The notes beneath the pieces were generated by a model, which saw only the letters and a list, made by a program, of their open reading frames with translations, ran no database searches and was not told where the DNA came from. Source: Saxidomus purpurata (taxonomy: Eukaryota; Mollusca; Bivalvia; Venerida; Veneridae). Taken from it: 64,000 nucleotides of DNA. The stretch covers positions 682,001-746,000 of the forward strand of contig JAFMSR010000029.1 in NCBI GenBank assembly GCA_022818135.1. Reading direction: 5' to 3'. This document shows, piece after piece, positions 52,925 to 64,000 of this stretch. Each line of letters starts with the position of its first letter. Within the stretch, counting starts at the first letter, position 1. A program made the position numbers and the translations under genes.

Positions 52925-53045
52925 CTGTCTTTTGACAACAGGTGATATATCAGGTTCTGCATATACGGTCGGAAAAGGCTCGGCAGAGCCTTGCCTTTTC
53001 CGGCCGCATCTACCTCACCTGATATCACCTGTTATCAAAAGATAG
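52925..53045. repeat. 121 bp near-perfect hairpin
   Basis: Arms 52925-52980 and 52983-53045 pair through CTTTTGACAACAGGTGATAT / ATATCACCTGTTATCAAAAG and GGTCGGAAAAGGC / GCCTTTTCCGGCC, with the centre GGCTCGGCAGAGCC. Confidence 0.88.
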
Positions 53046-53813
53046 TAGCCTAATATTTTCTATATACGGTTTTAAAAAAAGTGTATTCTACGCATTAAAT
53101 AATTTAGTAGCGTATAATTTATAAAATCTAGAAATACTTAAAGGAATTACCAGTTTATTTCTATATTCGTTCTAATAACCTTTTTTTTACTTCTGAAAAG
53201 TAATTTCTTATGGGTCGTAGCTTGACCAAAGTCGTCTAAAAATAGCTCTGACCAATGCTACCATGGCAACAGCTATTGTACTTGAAAACAAGGGGGTCAT
53301 GTGAAATAAACATATATGAAACAAGTTTTTATCACTGTTAACATTTAAGACTTACTTATTTATAACACTTAATAACTAGTTTCTATTCTACTTATTAATA
53401 CTTGCAAATGGGTCAAGACCCAAGTCTGACCCAGAGGTCAAAGGTCACGAGAACACCAAATTTCAGTGTATTTTTCACAATTTCCACGACATTTTTCCTT
53501 TAAATTACGTTATAAAGAATACACTTGTACCAAAATGCTCATTGTTTATAAATCTTTATACGTTCATTATAGTACGACAGTATCACAACAATCATATATC
53601 ACGTTGCCCTAGCAACCACAGTTTATGACTGACATTCTTGTTACTACTCATCTAAAAAAAGTGGAATCTAAGCGACAATTACACAAAAGGTATCTTTGTT
53701 TGACAAAAAATATTATCAAAACTTTTCCAAACTTTCTAACGCGTTTACTTATAATTATTTGCCAATTATGCTGCCATAGCAACCATCATAGGTAGCATAG
53801 CAACAATGTAATG
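53046..53813. other. No gene; scattered gene-poor DNA
   Basis: AT-rich. One GGTCAAAGGTCACGAG repeat-type motif at about 53436. No open frames with motifs. Confidence 0.45.
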
Positions 53814-54002
53814 ACGTGGCCGGCTTTGTCATCCGACATGAATCACATTGAATATACATGGGATGAACTAGGAAGACGTTTACGCCGGCACTATGTCTTA
53901 AACAATTTGAACGATTTGGCAGCAGCACTGGTGATGGAATAAAATAGATTGCGATATTTTGTTGTTAAGAGGAATGTGAATTCCATGAGGAGGCGTATTT
54001 AA
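53814..54002 (+). mobile_element. Tc1/mariner transposase C-terminal remnant
   Basis: A 62-codon frame ending in a stop reads TWPALSSDMNHIEYTWDELG, RRLRRHYVLNNLNDLAAAL, one TAA, then NVNSMRRRI. The MNHIE block holds the third acidic catalytic residue. The N-terminal two thirds and the TIRs are not visible. Confidence 0.85.
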
Positions 54003-55920
54003 ATCCTCGTCACAGTCAGAGGTTGACATAACCGATATTAGTCAACAAATCACCATCAGTTGCATAAACAAAAAATCGATGTAAGTAATGAAACGAGTAT
54101 TGTCAATAAAATAATACAATTTTCAAAACGCCCCTTTATCAGTTCATGGATTATATCCGACAAGTAGAGTCACGAAGGAACATGAAAAATCACACGCTCG
54201 ACTCGTAAAAAGATCAAATTTTAATTTTGAACAAAGTTTAATACATACATTAACAGATTTCTTTTTTTACTGAGCATACAATCGAGCAGCTTATAAGTGA
54301 GTTTCACAGGCAGAAGTAGGGGCGCATAGAATTTTATTTAAATTATTGCAAAAGTTACAATTTACTCTGATGAGAATCCACCTCTGAAATTATACTAAAA
54401 CTATACTCAGTAGTATTTTTGAGAAAATCCCCTGTTAATATCGTTATCCAGATGTCCATCCCGCCTGTACATCTCTAATGTTATGCGACATACTGATAGT
54501 TTTTATTCTTGTATTACAGTTATTAAATATTAAATTATTGATTTAGAATACTATAACATACAAAATCATTAAATGTTATCAGGTTTAGAACAAATTAAGA
54601 AACAGTACTCTAATATTTTCTGTATGAACATCACAAGTATGACATCTGAGCTATATCAGTAGATTCAATCTTACCAATTCTCTGTTAGAGAAAAGTTAAA
54701 AACTTCGCCATTAAAGACAATTAAGGGATCACTTTGTTCTATTTGGAGCTTCACTTGTGAGTCAGTGGTGCTACTGTTTATATTTATAACTATCTAACTC
54801 ATTATCTAATTAAGTTAATTATCATGACTGAAATAGTATAAAGCATAACTTGTTACAGTTATAATAGACAGAGAAATTTAAATTGTTGTAATAGTTGTGA
54901 GCCCCACTAAATAAGGTAACTTTTAAGAACAGAATTTTAAACCAGTTGAACACATTCTACTGTTTTGTAATTTGGTGATTGCCATTTTCATTGTGAAACA
55001 ACTACCCACTTCTCAAGCAATTTTGGTGAAATGAATTTAACAGTATGTTTGATAAGATTTTGGTGATAACTAAATCCCGTTTAAAGATGTATCAGGGCCT
55101 TCAGTTTGCTCAAGATTTTGAGCAATTATTTTCATCAGAGAATTCTTTTTTCTACAAATCACCCAATTGGTGATGAAATGAAAGGACATATTTTTTTCGT
55201 GAAAACACTGGAGCCTTACAACATTTGGTTCCAGCAAAGATTGCATCCTTTGATAGTCACAGCTAAAAAGAAGACAAATTGGTTAAAATAGATAATAACA
55301 TGTCTGTGAACATTACATGTCATTGAAATACTGAAAACTCATGTTTGAGCAACTTACATGATGTGCTGAGTGTGTAAAAATGAGAAGTTCATATTATGAC
55401 TTTCTGTGTTGAAAAAAATGTACATTAAAATGGTGTAAAAGACAGTTTGTGTAGATCCCCTGGAAATAAAAACAAGGTCATGCGGCGCAATATGACGTCA
55501 TGTTTACAGCATATCGGTTCCCGCGTTGTTTATGGTTTAATATAATTTTTCAACTCTTTGTATATAGAGACAAAATCGTAAGTCATGTTAGAAGTAATCA
55601 ATAATTGGTTTCGTCAAAATCGTCGTTTTTATAATAGCCATTTTCCCATCAGTGGTGCCACCATAAAAACATTACAGTAAGGCCACCAAAACCAGGTTTT
55701 CAATGGTGCCGGAAGAAAATCTAGAATTAGAAAAACAATCTTCCAGTGACTTTGACCAAAAAACAACAGCAATCTGACAAAAAATGAGGATTAAAAAATA
55801 CAATTGAGATTGCCACCCCAACCCCTCTAAAACAATGTTTTTATTTTTTTAAGATATAAAAAATATAATATATAAAATTTCTAAATTTTGAAACAGTTAC
55901 CATGAACCCCCTCAATAACA
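54003..55920. other. Intergenic, no supported gene
   Basis: AT-rich, with short open frames only (for example 55106-55291) and no motifs. Confidence 0.5.
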
Positions 55921-55929
55921 GAAACCTAG

Positions 55930-56320
55930 ACCATAGTTACCTCGAATACAATCCAAATATCCACACAAGCTACCTACACACCGATTTTCATCGTAATTCT
56001 TCACTCCTAGTTTGAGTTATTGATCAGAAACTATTTTGTTTATTGAAGTAAAAGTGACCTTTACTTTGATCCTAGTGACCAAAAATGCAATCCAAGGTTT
56101 CCCCCTTCACATAAGCTACCTACAGACCAAGTTTGATTGCAATTCGTCACTCCTAACTCGAACTATTGAGCGGAAACCATTGTTTCATTTTTAGTAACAG
56201 TGACCTTGACTTGAACCTAGTGTCCCCTTATGTAATCGCAAACTTTCTCTCCATGCAAGCTACACACACACCAAGATTCATTGCAATAAGTCACTCTAAA
56301 CTAAGGTTATTGGGCGGAAA
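55930..56320 (-). repeat. Three degenerate tandem units of about 120 bp
   Basis: Units share AAGCTACCTACAGACCAAG, TTGCAATTCGTCACTCCTAA and GGAAACCATTG. They are the reverse complement of the AGTTAGGAGTGACCAATTGC units at 21100-21290 in the 20.6 kb cassette. Confidence 0.7.
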
Positions 56321-56381
56321 CCAAATGTTTGACGATCACCCGATAGCCCGCTCGCCCGACATTCGACAAAGCCACTCTAAT

Positions 56382-56408
56382 AACCAGGTTTTAAGACAAA
56401 ACCTGGTT
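56382..56408. repeat. Perfect 11 bp-arm hairpin
   Basis: AACCAGGTTTT, 5 bp loop, AAAACCTGGTT. AT-rich flanks; it could be a transcript-terminating or foldback end. Confidence 0.7.
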
Positions 56409-56992
56409 AATAATAATTATTCCATTATTATCACCATCATCGTCGTCGTCAGCTATATCATCATTGTCACTCTATCAACATTCATTACCAGAAACGATCA
56501 TCACCGCAATCATCCTTAAGAGTATGTACAAGTTTAATCTCGTGAAAAAAATTTGAGATCAAGAACTTCCACTTCTTGATGAATGTGTTTCGCTTTGTGA
56601 CAGAATATACCCTAACCGACATCCGCTAATGACTCCATATACGGACTGTCAAATAAACCGACGGCCCTTAGATGAACGGATGATGTTTAAAACACTTGAC
56701 AAACGCACTAGTAACTGCAAAGTAAAAGTTGATAACAGGTCTACTGTTACTTTAACATTCATCAAAGGATTTTTATATAACTATTCAGTACATCAATACG
56801 ACGTGTCTAAATATAGTATTATAAGGAACAACAGTTAGGTAAACTATACGGCTTTAAAAATTAACAAAATGCAGTTGAAACAGGCTTTACTTCCTACAAA
56901 GTACATGAACAAGATTTACAAATTTGTTTTGAATGACTGAAGGTCAATTTGACTTCATTTCCCGCAACAATTTAAATTGAACTAATTCATTT

Positions 56993-57712
56993 TAGCTTGA
57001 TTGTGAAGAAAGCTTGAAGCTTATCGAGTCACTATTGAGTCTGTTCATGGAAACACCAGTACTGGTGTCATATGAAAAGGTACGGTCGTGACTCCAGTGG
57101 GGCTCGAACCCGCAACCTTCGGGATTAGCGGCAGACACCGTAACCTCTACACGACCTCTACACCACCGCTCTCCTTCCAGTTTTAATGAAATACTTTCAA
57201 GCCGAAGTGTCACAATTTGGTACATGTAATGTTATTTGAATTAAGTTGTTTCTTTTGGTATTTGATCCCCTTACTCCACTGGCTGCATAGCGCAACAAAC
57301 TAACGTAATATTACATCAGCTAAGTTTACAAGAGCGGGCCCTGTCAACGACCCTCAATGTGTGACTGATGTAAACGTTACTTGATGATTTCTTTTACTTA
57401 TTCATTTTCACTACATTATTGATTTATTGTTTGCTGGGTATTTTGTATTTATATTTTATACTATACGTCTGGGCTTTATAAAGTGTGATTGGATCAAAGC
57501 TGTTGTAGTCAAAAAAGAATATTTATGGAATTCTTATATCAAACACCGGTACCCGAGACGAAGCATATATCTCTGTGCACGAAAATACAACTATCACCAA
57601 GCTGACTCCAACGTTCTACATAGTTTTAGGTGCAGACATAGGCATTTTAATTTTAGTATCTGTATTCTGTTCTGTTCAAGATTCTATCATCCGACACAAA
57701 TCAGCAGTCTAA
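56993..57712 (-). repeat. Inverted, diverged copy of the 0.7 kb block
   Basis: Reverse complement of 37877-38575 with scattered substitutions and indels. Its tRNA-like head (minus strand, about 57105-57180) keeps the box A-like TGGTGTAGAGG and box B GGGTTCGAGCCCC, and is more complete than the others (TGCGGGTTCGAGCC). Confidence 0.82.
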
Positions 57713-60050
57713 GTCTATCTATCTATCTGGTTTATCTAATGCAACAGAGATATTGTATTCATTTGTCTTCAAATGCGGCCTTAATAGCAATGTGACGGCA
57801 AAAAAAACAAACGTATTTTACAGCGGCAATGTGGATCTATTTTACAACTTTTAGCGTAAGAATACTATATGAATATGCATGTGTGTACATCTTACAAGAT
57901 GGACAGCTAAGATACGGCTAATTTCATCTAAAACGGAAATGTTGATACGTGATTTTGTATTTTACTGCACAAATACTACATATATTTCAGATTAACATCA
58001 GTAGGTCATTAAACAGTTTTACAGAACCTTTGACATGCTATCCGTCTTGAAATGTCAAAGATGTAGATCAATACGCATGTCTGTTGATTAAAAGGTTGTT
58101 AAAATCTTTCTAGTGAATTCATTTGACTTTCTTTGCAGTGCGCAATACACTACATTTTAAGCCATGGCGTCGCTTCCGTCGATAAATCTTACATAAAAGA
58201 GTCAACGTACAGGTGCATTTCTTTTTACTTTTTACATATAATTTGATTTCAACTTTAAATGAATTTAGGTAAAAGCAAGAGTTTTCACTTGCCTCAGACA
58301 AATGCCCCCGAAGTGGTGTCTCACAGTCTGTAACCTCGACCTGTAATTCCATGTGCTGAACATTTGTGCCAATTTATTTTAACGAATTTAAGACGAAACA
58401 ATAATGGAGACATAAAAGACACCGCCAAAGATTTTCAATTTTAATAGCACTCCGAAGTGATTCAGCATCTATAAGTGTTGGATAGTTTTTTCGGCGCAGC
58501 CGTTTTAAGCTCGCTTTTGACCGGAAGTTTGGAACTCTTCTACCGCCAATGAAATGGCGAGTAGAATGTATAACATGTTTTGAAATTTACGCTGTAAGGC
58601 ACCTTCTAATTGGATAATACAGGGTACATAGAGTTACCGAAAACAATAAAAAATATCTAATAAAGGGTGCATAGAATTACCGAAAACAACAGAAAAAGAC
58701 CAAATAAGACTGAAAAAGAATGAAATGGAACCAAAAACAGATTATGCAGAACGAAAACAATTTTATTTCAATAGAAAATGTATAATTTATGATTTAAGTT
58801 TTAAAAAAATGAAGGAATAGTGAATAGTCAATCAGTACTAGCGATATAATATCAAATTTAGAAAAACAAGTTGTTTTCGGTCGACAGTATTTTTTTTTTT
58901 CGGTCATTTTGGTCATTTTACTTGAATTGTAATATGAAAAAAGCAAATGTTTTCATTTATCCACGGACCTTTATAGTGAGAATGAGAACAGACAGTAACA
59001 TATTATTGCGATTTCAGCCTTTCTTGAATGGGTTAATGTTAAATGTAATTGTAGAGCATATATAGTTTCTCGGCCAGTGAATAAGGGTCAATAATTCGAG
59101 TAGTATATTATAAGAAAAACAAGGATTAAGTTTGTTTTCCTGATACACATGCCGCGATAGATATTAAATTACTATTTGAGACAAATTTGATAAGTGGCCG
59201 GTTCGCTCAGTCCGGAGAGCATTAACACAACTTTGCAAGGGAAGGTACATGGGTTGGAATCCCGGTCAATGTCCTGTTTTTCCCTCATCTTCTGACATTT
59301 AGCGCCTTCCGACTGAATAAAATTAATTTTTACTTTAAAAATCTAGCTAACAATCGCTTTCATATACTGAAAATTGCGCCGACTATCTTTTTTAAAGGTA
59401 GTTCTTGTTATACATTCATATACATTGCTATCTAGTACTTAAAATGAGTGAATATAGTATAAAATTGTTTTACAGGAGTTACATAGACTTTCATGATCAT
59501 TTGATATATAAGGCATGTGGCTAGGAAAAAGACAGTGTACATGTATATTAACTATTATCACGTTAAAGAAAGTAGTTTAAACTACATGTATTCATAAAAT
59601 CGAGCTTTACATCACAATTACAATACAAGTATTTTTAAGTAATACAAACATTCTATTTACAAGAATTAACACATTACCACTTGGCTGCGCTTTCTATTAT
59701 AGGAACACAATAAGACCATGATGTGGGTCGCATTTTAAACTTATCCTTCTAGTCAGACAGGTGATTCGCAACCGATATAAATCAAAATTTATATTTCTCT
59801 TTTGTTATTAGAACGGTAAATTGTATTCAATATCAAAATTACTTATATGAATAAAATATATTATATAAAATAAAACACTTGTTGTTATTTTCATTGAATA
59901 TATTCATTTGTAAGCACTTATTACAGTTTGACTCGTTTTCGCGAAGCTATTCATAGACTCGCGTTCCTTGGCTCAAAATATTGTGCATACCAAATACTTG
60001 TCGCGGCGACGAATATCCTTTGCGACATATATTTTAATGCTGCCGAATGA
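57713..60050. other. No supported gene
   Basis: AT-rich. Contains a short (CTAT)n at 57717-57730 and a segment near 58240-58345 (minus) sharing GTTACAGACTGTGAGA-type words with 60305-60330. No family recognised. Confidence 0.45.
59195..59275 (+). other. tRNA-like sequence (SINE head or tRNA pseudogene)
   Basis: GGCCGGTTCGCTCAGTCCGG resembles a tRNA 5' half with box A; box B-like GGGTTGGAATCCC follows about 45 bp later. The box B has GG for the invariant TTCGA core, so it is probably not functional. Confidence 0.5.
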
Positions 60051-60059
60051 ACTTTGAAA

Positions 60060-60240
60060 GGCATATTAAATATCATCCAGAGCATTGTATTAAATTGCTT
60101 GAAACTTCATAAAATGATAGAACACAATGAAGTGAAGTTTAGTGAAATGCCCTAGAACCATAACTCTAATTGCCTAATGTTTCAATTACCCCCCTTTGTT
60201 TTATTTTCTTGTCCGGAGCAAACTCTTAAAAGTACTTAAG
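60060..60240 (+). repeat. Single unit of the CTTGTCCGGAGC repeat
   Basis: Shares TTGCTTGAAACTTCATA, TGATAGAACACAATGA, ACCATAACTCTA and CTTGTCCGGAGCAAACTC with the array at 61.6-62.7 kb. Confidence 0.65.
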
Positions 60241-61605
60241 GAAATGTCATTTAATTGCATAGTAATTAAGTGTTGTGTGCAAATATTGGGTTTACACCTT
60301 GATGGTCCAGGTCACAGACTGTGAGATATCAATTTTTGGGGATTTGTTTCTTTCTAATGACACCTCTTGTTTTCTAAATATTTTGGTTAATATCACACTA
60401 ATAGATTTGAAGCGATCTTTTCGACTGCAAAACCTAGCCATAGATTGGCATATCCCCCTGCATATCTTTTGAGGCTAGGCACTTAGAAAGCATCCAGCCG
60501 TATTATCCAAATGGAAACATGCCAATTCATTCCTGTGAACACCTTTTTGCTTAGAGGTGGCAGTCTGTGATAAAATGGAGATGGCAGTCTATGCTACTTA
60601 ATGTGTATTCTATGCCCTGATAGGTTGAATTAAAGGATAGCCATGGTCCTGCCTCTTACTAACTTTATGTAATGGACATTTTGTCAATTTGAAATCAGAC
60701 TACCTTTTGCATTGAGTGCACTGATTAAGTTAATACATATGTAATTTCTGTATAAATATTAAATCCCCAGGATCACTTTGAATGAATTGATATAGTAACA
60801 TAAATTTATGTTACTGATAATGATAGAATCATGTTCTATTCACTCTAAAACATGTTGACATAATTATGCCTTTCTTTCGTATTCAAATTGTTTCTTTAAG
60901 CAAAAGAGATGCCCGAAGGCCTTTCTTATGTTTTGCAATAGCATTGAAAAAAATTCTGCGCTGTGTTTCTAATATGTACTTATCGATTTAAAAAGTAAAA
61001 TTAGGAATAGTTTTGGCACAAATAAAGGTAATTTCTGCAAGTAATACAGCTTTCGTGATAAAATGTGAGCTAAATGTAAATGTGATCATGGGACTTTAAA
61101 CATAAAATATTTCGAAAATTTGTCAACTTTTGTAGAGTAATTTCAAGGCTTGTACTGCAGCTGTATTTTGAAAAATGAATTATACACTCAATTACATGAA
61201 GCATCAATACTAATAGACTAAGAGCATCATTTAGTTTAAACTAATGATTTCACTCTTATTGTGGTTCTTGCAATCTATATTGTCTACTCGTGACGACTGT
61301 TCCCTGGAATTCTGACCAGCACTCACATCGAAATATTTCCTAACTCAAAATAGTAACATTTATTAGGTCACTTCTCTATTTCAGTCAATTATATTCAATG
61401 CTCCAAATCTGTAGTCCTATCTTACTCCGTGTTATCGTATTCATTGTCTGAGTCTTCCTTCAATCTCCCTTCATGCAACTTATGCAAAATGTGCTTGAAC
61501 ATAACTGACCTTAGATTTATCTATGGCAAGTCGTACACATAGACCACAGCACCACAGACATCAACATATTACTATGATTGTTCGAGGAAAACTGCATGGC
61601 GATAC
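60241..61605. other. No feature seen
   Basis: AT-rich, no convincing open frames. Confidence 0.45.
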
Positions 61606-61609
61606 TTTT

Positions 61610-62700
61610 GTTATCCCCCCGCCCTTGGCAGAGGGGACATAGTAACAGGCTCCATCCGTGCGTCTGTCCGTCTGTCTGTTACACTTTTGTCCGGAGCATA
61701 ACTCCAAAAGTATTCAAGGGAATTTAAACTTTACACACAGACAGAGGACATTAAGAGGAAGTGAAGTGCTTAAGAACCAGAACTCTACCTTGCCTTATTT
61801 TTGAATTTTTCCCCTTTGATATATTTTCTTGAATTTTCTTGTCCGGAAGAAAACTCCAAAAATACTGAAAGGAATTACTTGAAACTTAATACAGTGATAG
61901 CGTACAATGATGGAAAGTGCAGTGCCGAAGAACCAAAACTCTACCTTGCCTAATTTTTGAATTACCTCCCTTTGTTACATTTATATGATTTATCTTGTCC
62001 AGAGCATAACTCCAAAAGTGCTGAAAGGAATTACTTGAAACTTAATACAGTGATAGAGCACAATGAGGGAAAGTGCAGTACCCAATAACCATAACTCTGT
62101 TTTGCAAACTTTTAATTATCCCCCTTTGTTTCATTTCCTTGATTTATCTTGTCCGAAATGGTATTGCTTGAAGCTTTATACAGTTGTAGAGCACATATGA
62201 GGAAGTGCAGTATCAAATAATCTTAACTGTTCTGTGCCTATTTTTTAAATTATCCCCCTTTATTACATTTTCTTGTCTTAAGCATAACTCAAAAAGTGCT
62301 AGGGAAATTCCTTCAAATTGCAACTAATGAGAGAGGACACACAGATGAAGTGCAGTGCCCAAGGACAATAACTCTGTGTGGGTTTTCTTTTAATTGCCTC
62401 CCTTTATTCATTTATCTTGTACAGAGCATAATGTTTGAAACCTTTGATATGCAAATACAATGATAGAGTACAATAAGGGGAAGTGCAGTGCTTAACAAAT
62501 AAAACTCTACCTTGCCAATTTTGAATTATTCCCCTTTGTTATATTTTCTTCAATTTTCTTGTCCGTAGCATACCATCAAAAGTACTCAAGGGAAGTACTT
62601 GAAACATCATCAGTGATAGAGCTCAATGATGGAAAGTACATGCCCAAGAACCAAAACTTTACCTTGCCTAAAACTTCCCCGTCAAAAACTTACATCTTAT
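61610..62700 (+). repeat. Degenerate array of about seven 145-160 bp units
   Basis: After a CCCCCCGCCC start and a GTCTGTCCGTCTGTCTGTT tract, CTTGTCC(G)GAGCATAACTCC-like words recur at about 61688, 61848, 61995, 62146, 62276, 62416 and 62560. Each is followed by AAGTGCAGTGCC, ACCATAACTCTACC and TATCCCCCTTTGTT. A common bivalve-type repeat structure. Confidence 0.78.
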
Positions 62701-63260
62701 TAAATTAGAAACTATACCATATCCATTCCTCTAACATCAAATTTCTTGGTCATTGAAAGGCCATGTCTAACATGGCTCTTGTTGTTTTCAGTATTACTGT
62801 GAAGTCTTTCAGCTTATGGTTAAAATATTTTCTCTTTTACTATAAGCATGAAATGGTCCGCTCTTTCAAAACTCCTACCTGCTCTTCCCGTCTGCTTTTA
62901 AAAGGAATGTGTCCGTGTCACGAAGACGGACAACGTTATCGTTAAAACAATTGAAGCATACAAACATCATTATCAAGGTAGTACTCATATACAAATGATA
63001 TAGACTAATGATATACACTGCAGTTCATCTGTATTTCCTGCACTTGGTTACTAGCGAACAAAACACATCTGAGATTGCTGCAAAAGGTATAATATATGTG
63101 TAGTCCAATTTATAATGTAACACAGTACAATGTTTATACTTCTGCACAATTGTTAATTATTTTACGAGATGTTTGTACATTGGAAGCTTTTGTTCTGTGA
63201 CCAAAGAATTTTTCAGCAACCACTCTTTCACAGTCGATTTCTAAATTTAAAAAAAAAACA
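62701..63260. other. No feature seen
   Basis: Short open frames only. Confidence 0.4.
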
Positions 63261-63264
63261 AAAA

Positions 63265-63291
63265 CCCTAACCCTAACCCTAACCCTAACCC
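63265..63291. repeat. Interstitial telomeric repeat (CCCTAA)4
   Basis: Four perfect CCCTAA units plus CCC, flanked on both sides by A-rich AAACAAAA sequence. Confidence 0.95.
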
Positions 63292-63528
63292 AAACAAAAA
63301 ACAAAACAAACAGGTATTGCTTCATTATTACATAATTTCTGATTTTGTGCTTTAGCCCACCTTATGGCATTAGAGAGCGATTTCGGGCGATGTATAGAAA
63401 TTATTGCAAACGCTCCTGGATTCTGAGAACACTTCAACACAAATCGTTACCGACCACGTTTTGCAGTGGTGTTTTCCACGCCCAAAACAAAAATATTACG
63501 AAATATTGTCTCTAAGACAATTGTGATG

Positions 63529-63652
63529 AATCAAAGAACCACAAAATTTAATGTGTTTTGTATACTTCAAACTAGTCTAGAGAAATTGGAAAATATAAAG
63601 ACTCTCTAGATTAGTTTGAAGTGCACAAAACATATTTGTGGTACTTTGAGAA
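63529..63652. repeat. 124 bp hairpin with about 52 bp arms
   Basis: Left arm 63529-63583 and right arm 63602-63652 pair (CTTCAAACTAGTCTAGAGA with TCTCTAGATTAGTTTGAAG; ACCACAAA with TTTGTGGT; TCAAAG with CTTTGA) around an 18 bp loop. Confidence 0.85.
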
Positions 63653-63902
63653 TTATAATATATAATAGCCAACGATAGCCACAGGAAAGTGATGCATGTC
63701 TTCGTTCTATACAGCCTGACCTATGGTGTATGATAGTCCACAATAACTGGGTACTTGTCTTTGTTCGATGTGTCCAGAATTACATGATATTACAGGTCAG
63801 AGATGGCCACAAGATATTGATGCATGTATTTGTTCAGTACACCCAGAACTTTCAAAACAGTTTCGTCCCAGTGGGATTTAAAAACTTCCCATCACAGAGT
63901 TC

Positions 63903-64000
63903 GTTTTGTCCTCGTGTGTTTGCTTTGTATGCTTGTGTGTGTTGGTAGTGTATGTTTGTGTGTGTACATGATTGTGTGTGTTGTGTGTGTGTGTGCGTGT
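63903..64000 (-). repeat. CA/TG-core element, copy 7 (cut by window edge)
   Basis: GTTCGTTTTGTCCTCGTGTG through the start of the TG core. The outer AATTAAAGG end is absent, so the junction lies at CGAAC. Confidence 0.85.

Noticed and set aside
58119..58352. Two short open frames sharing VTDCE-like words (also 60275-60472)
   Set aside because: The similarity is a GTCACAGACTGTGAGA repeat word, without coding signs.

Overview
The window reads as AT-rich nuclear DNA of an invertebrate animal, most likely a marine bivalve mollusc. The reasons are a split gene with GT-AG introns, many degenerate LINE, Ty3/Gypsy and tRNA-derived SINE remnants, TTAGGG-type telomeric tracts, and the dispersed 'GACCTTGACCTTTGACC / CTTGTCCGGAGCATAACTCC' repeats that are common in bivalve genomes. 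The organism call is inference. No prokaryotic gene organisation, CRISPR array or rRNA gene was seen.

Left half (6.3-34.5 kb). One gene dominates: a minus-strand NXPE-family gene that I assembled from six exons (34340-34464, 32801-32952, 17001-17278, 8530-8795, 7334-7515, 6355-7019). All five introns have GT/AG ends and all exon phases join, giving a predicted 555-residue type II membrane or secreted protein with the neurexophilin-like domain followed by a GDST-containing esterase-like domain. Its 8.2 kb and 15.5 kb introns are full of repeats: fragments of at least three LINEs, a broken Ty3/Gypsy element with its RT region replaced by about 1.9 kb of unrelated DNA, SINEs, a 2.3 kb repeat cassette carrying a tandem array of TCAAGGTCA motifs, long hairpins and a head-to-head telomeric tract. 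Downstream of the gene (1-6.3 kb) lie a truncated LINE, a SINE and a 449 bp TIR element.

Middle (34.5-50.8 kb). An 8.14 kb segment is present twice in direct tandem (34532-42677 and 42678-50817). The copies look identical apart from microsatellite lengths. The unit starts 68 bp upstream of the NXPE start codon and ends inside the first coding exon of a Crypton-derived (DUF3504 / KIAA1958-like tyrosine recombinase) gene. Copy 1 therefore holds only a truncated head of that gene. Copy 2 runs on into the remainder (to 52491), which is a pseudogene: shared frameshift, three in-frame stops and an internal deletion that removes the HxxR box. Either a very recent duplication or an assembly duplication explains this.

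Right part (52.5-64 kb). There is no convincing intact gene. It holds a 120 bp hairpin, a Tc1/mariner transposase tail, an inverted third copy of a 0.7 kb block from the duplicated unit, degenerate tandem arrays, an interstitial telomeric tract at 63.27 kb, another long hairpin and the start of another CA/TG-core repeat at the edge.

The main points are the reconstructed NXPE gene, the duplication whose breakpoints fall at the 5' ends of two head-to-head genes, the decaying Crypton-derived gene, and a dispersed element with conserved arms around a CA/TG microsatellite (seven copies).
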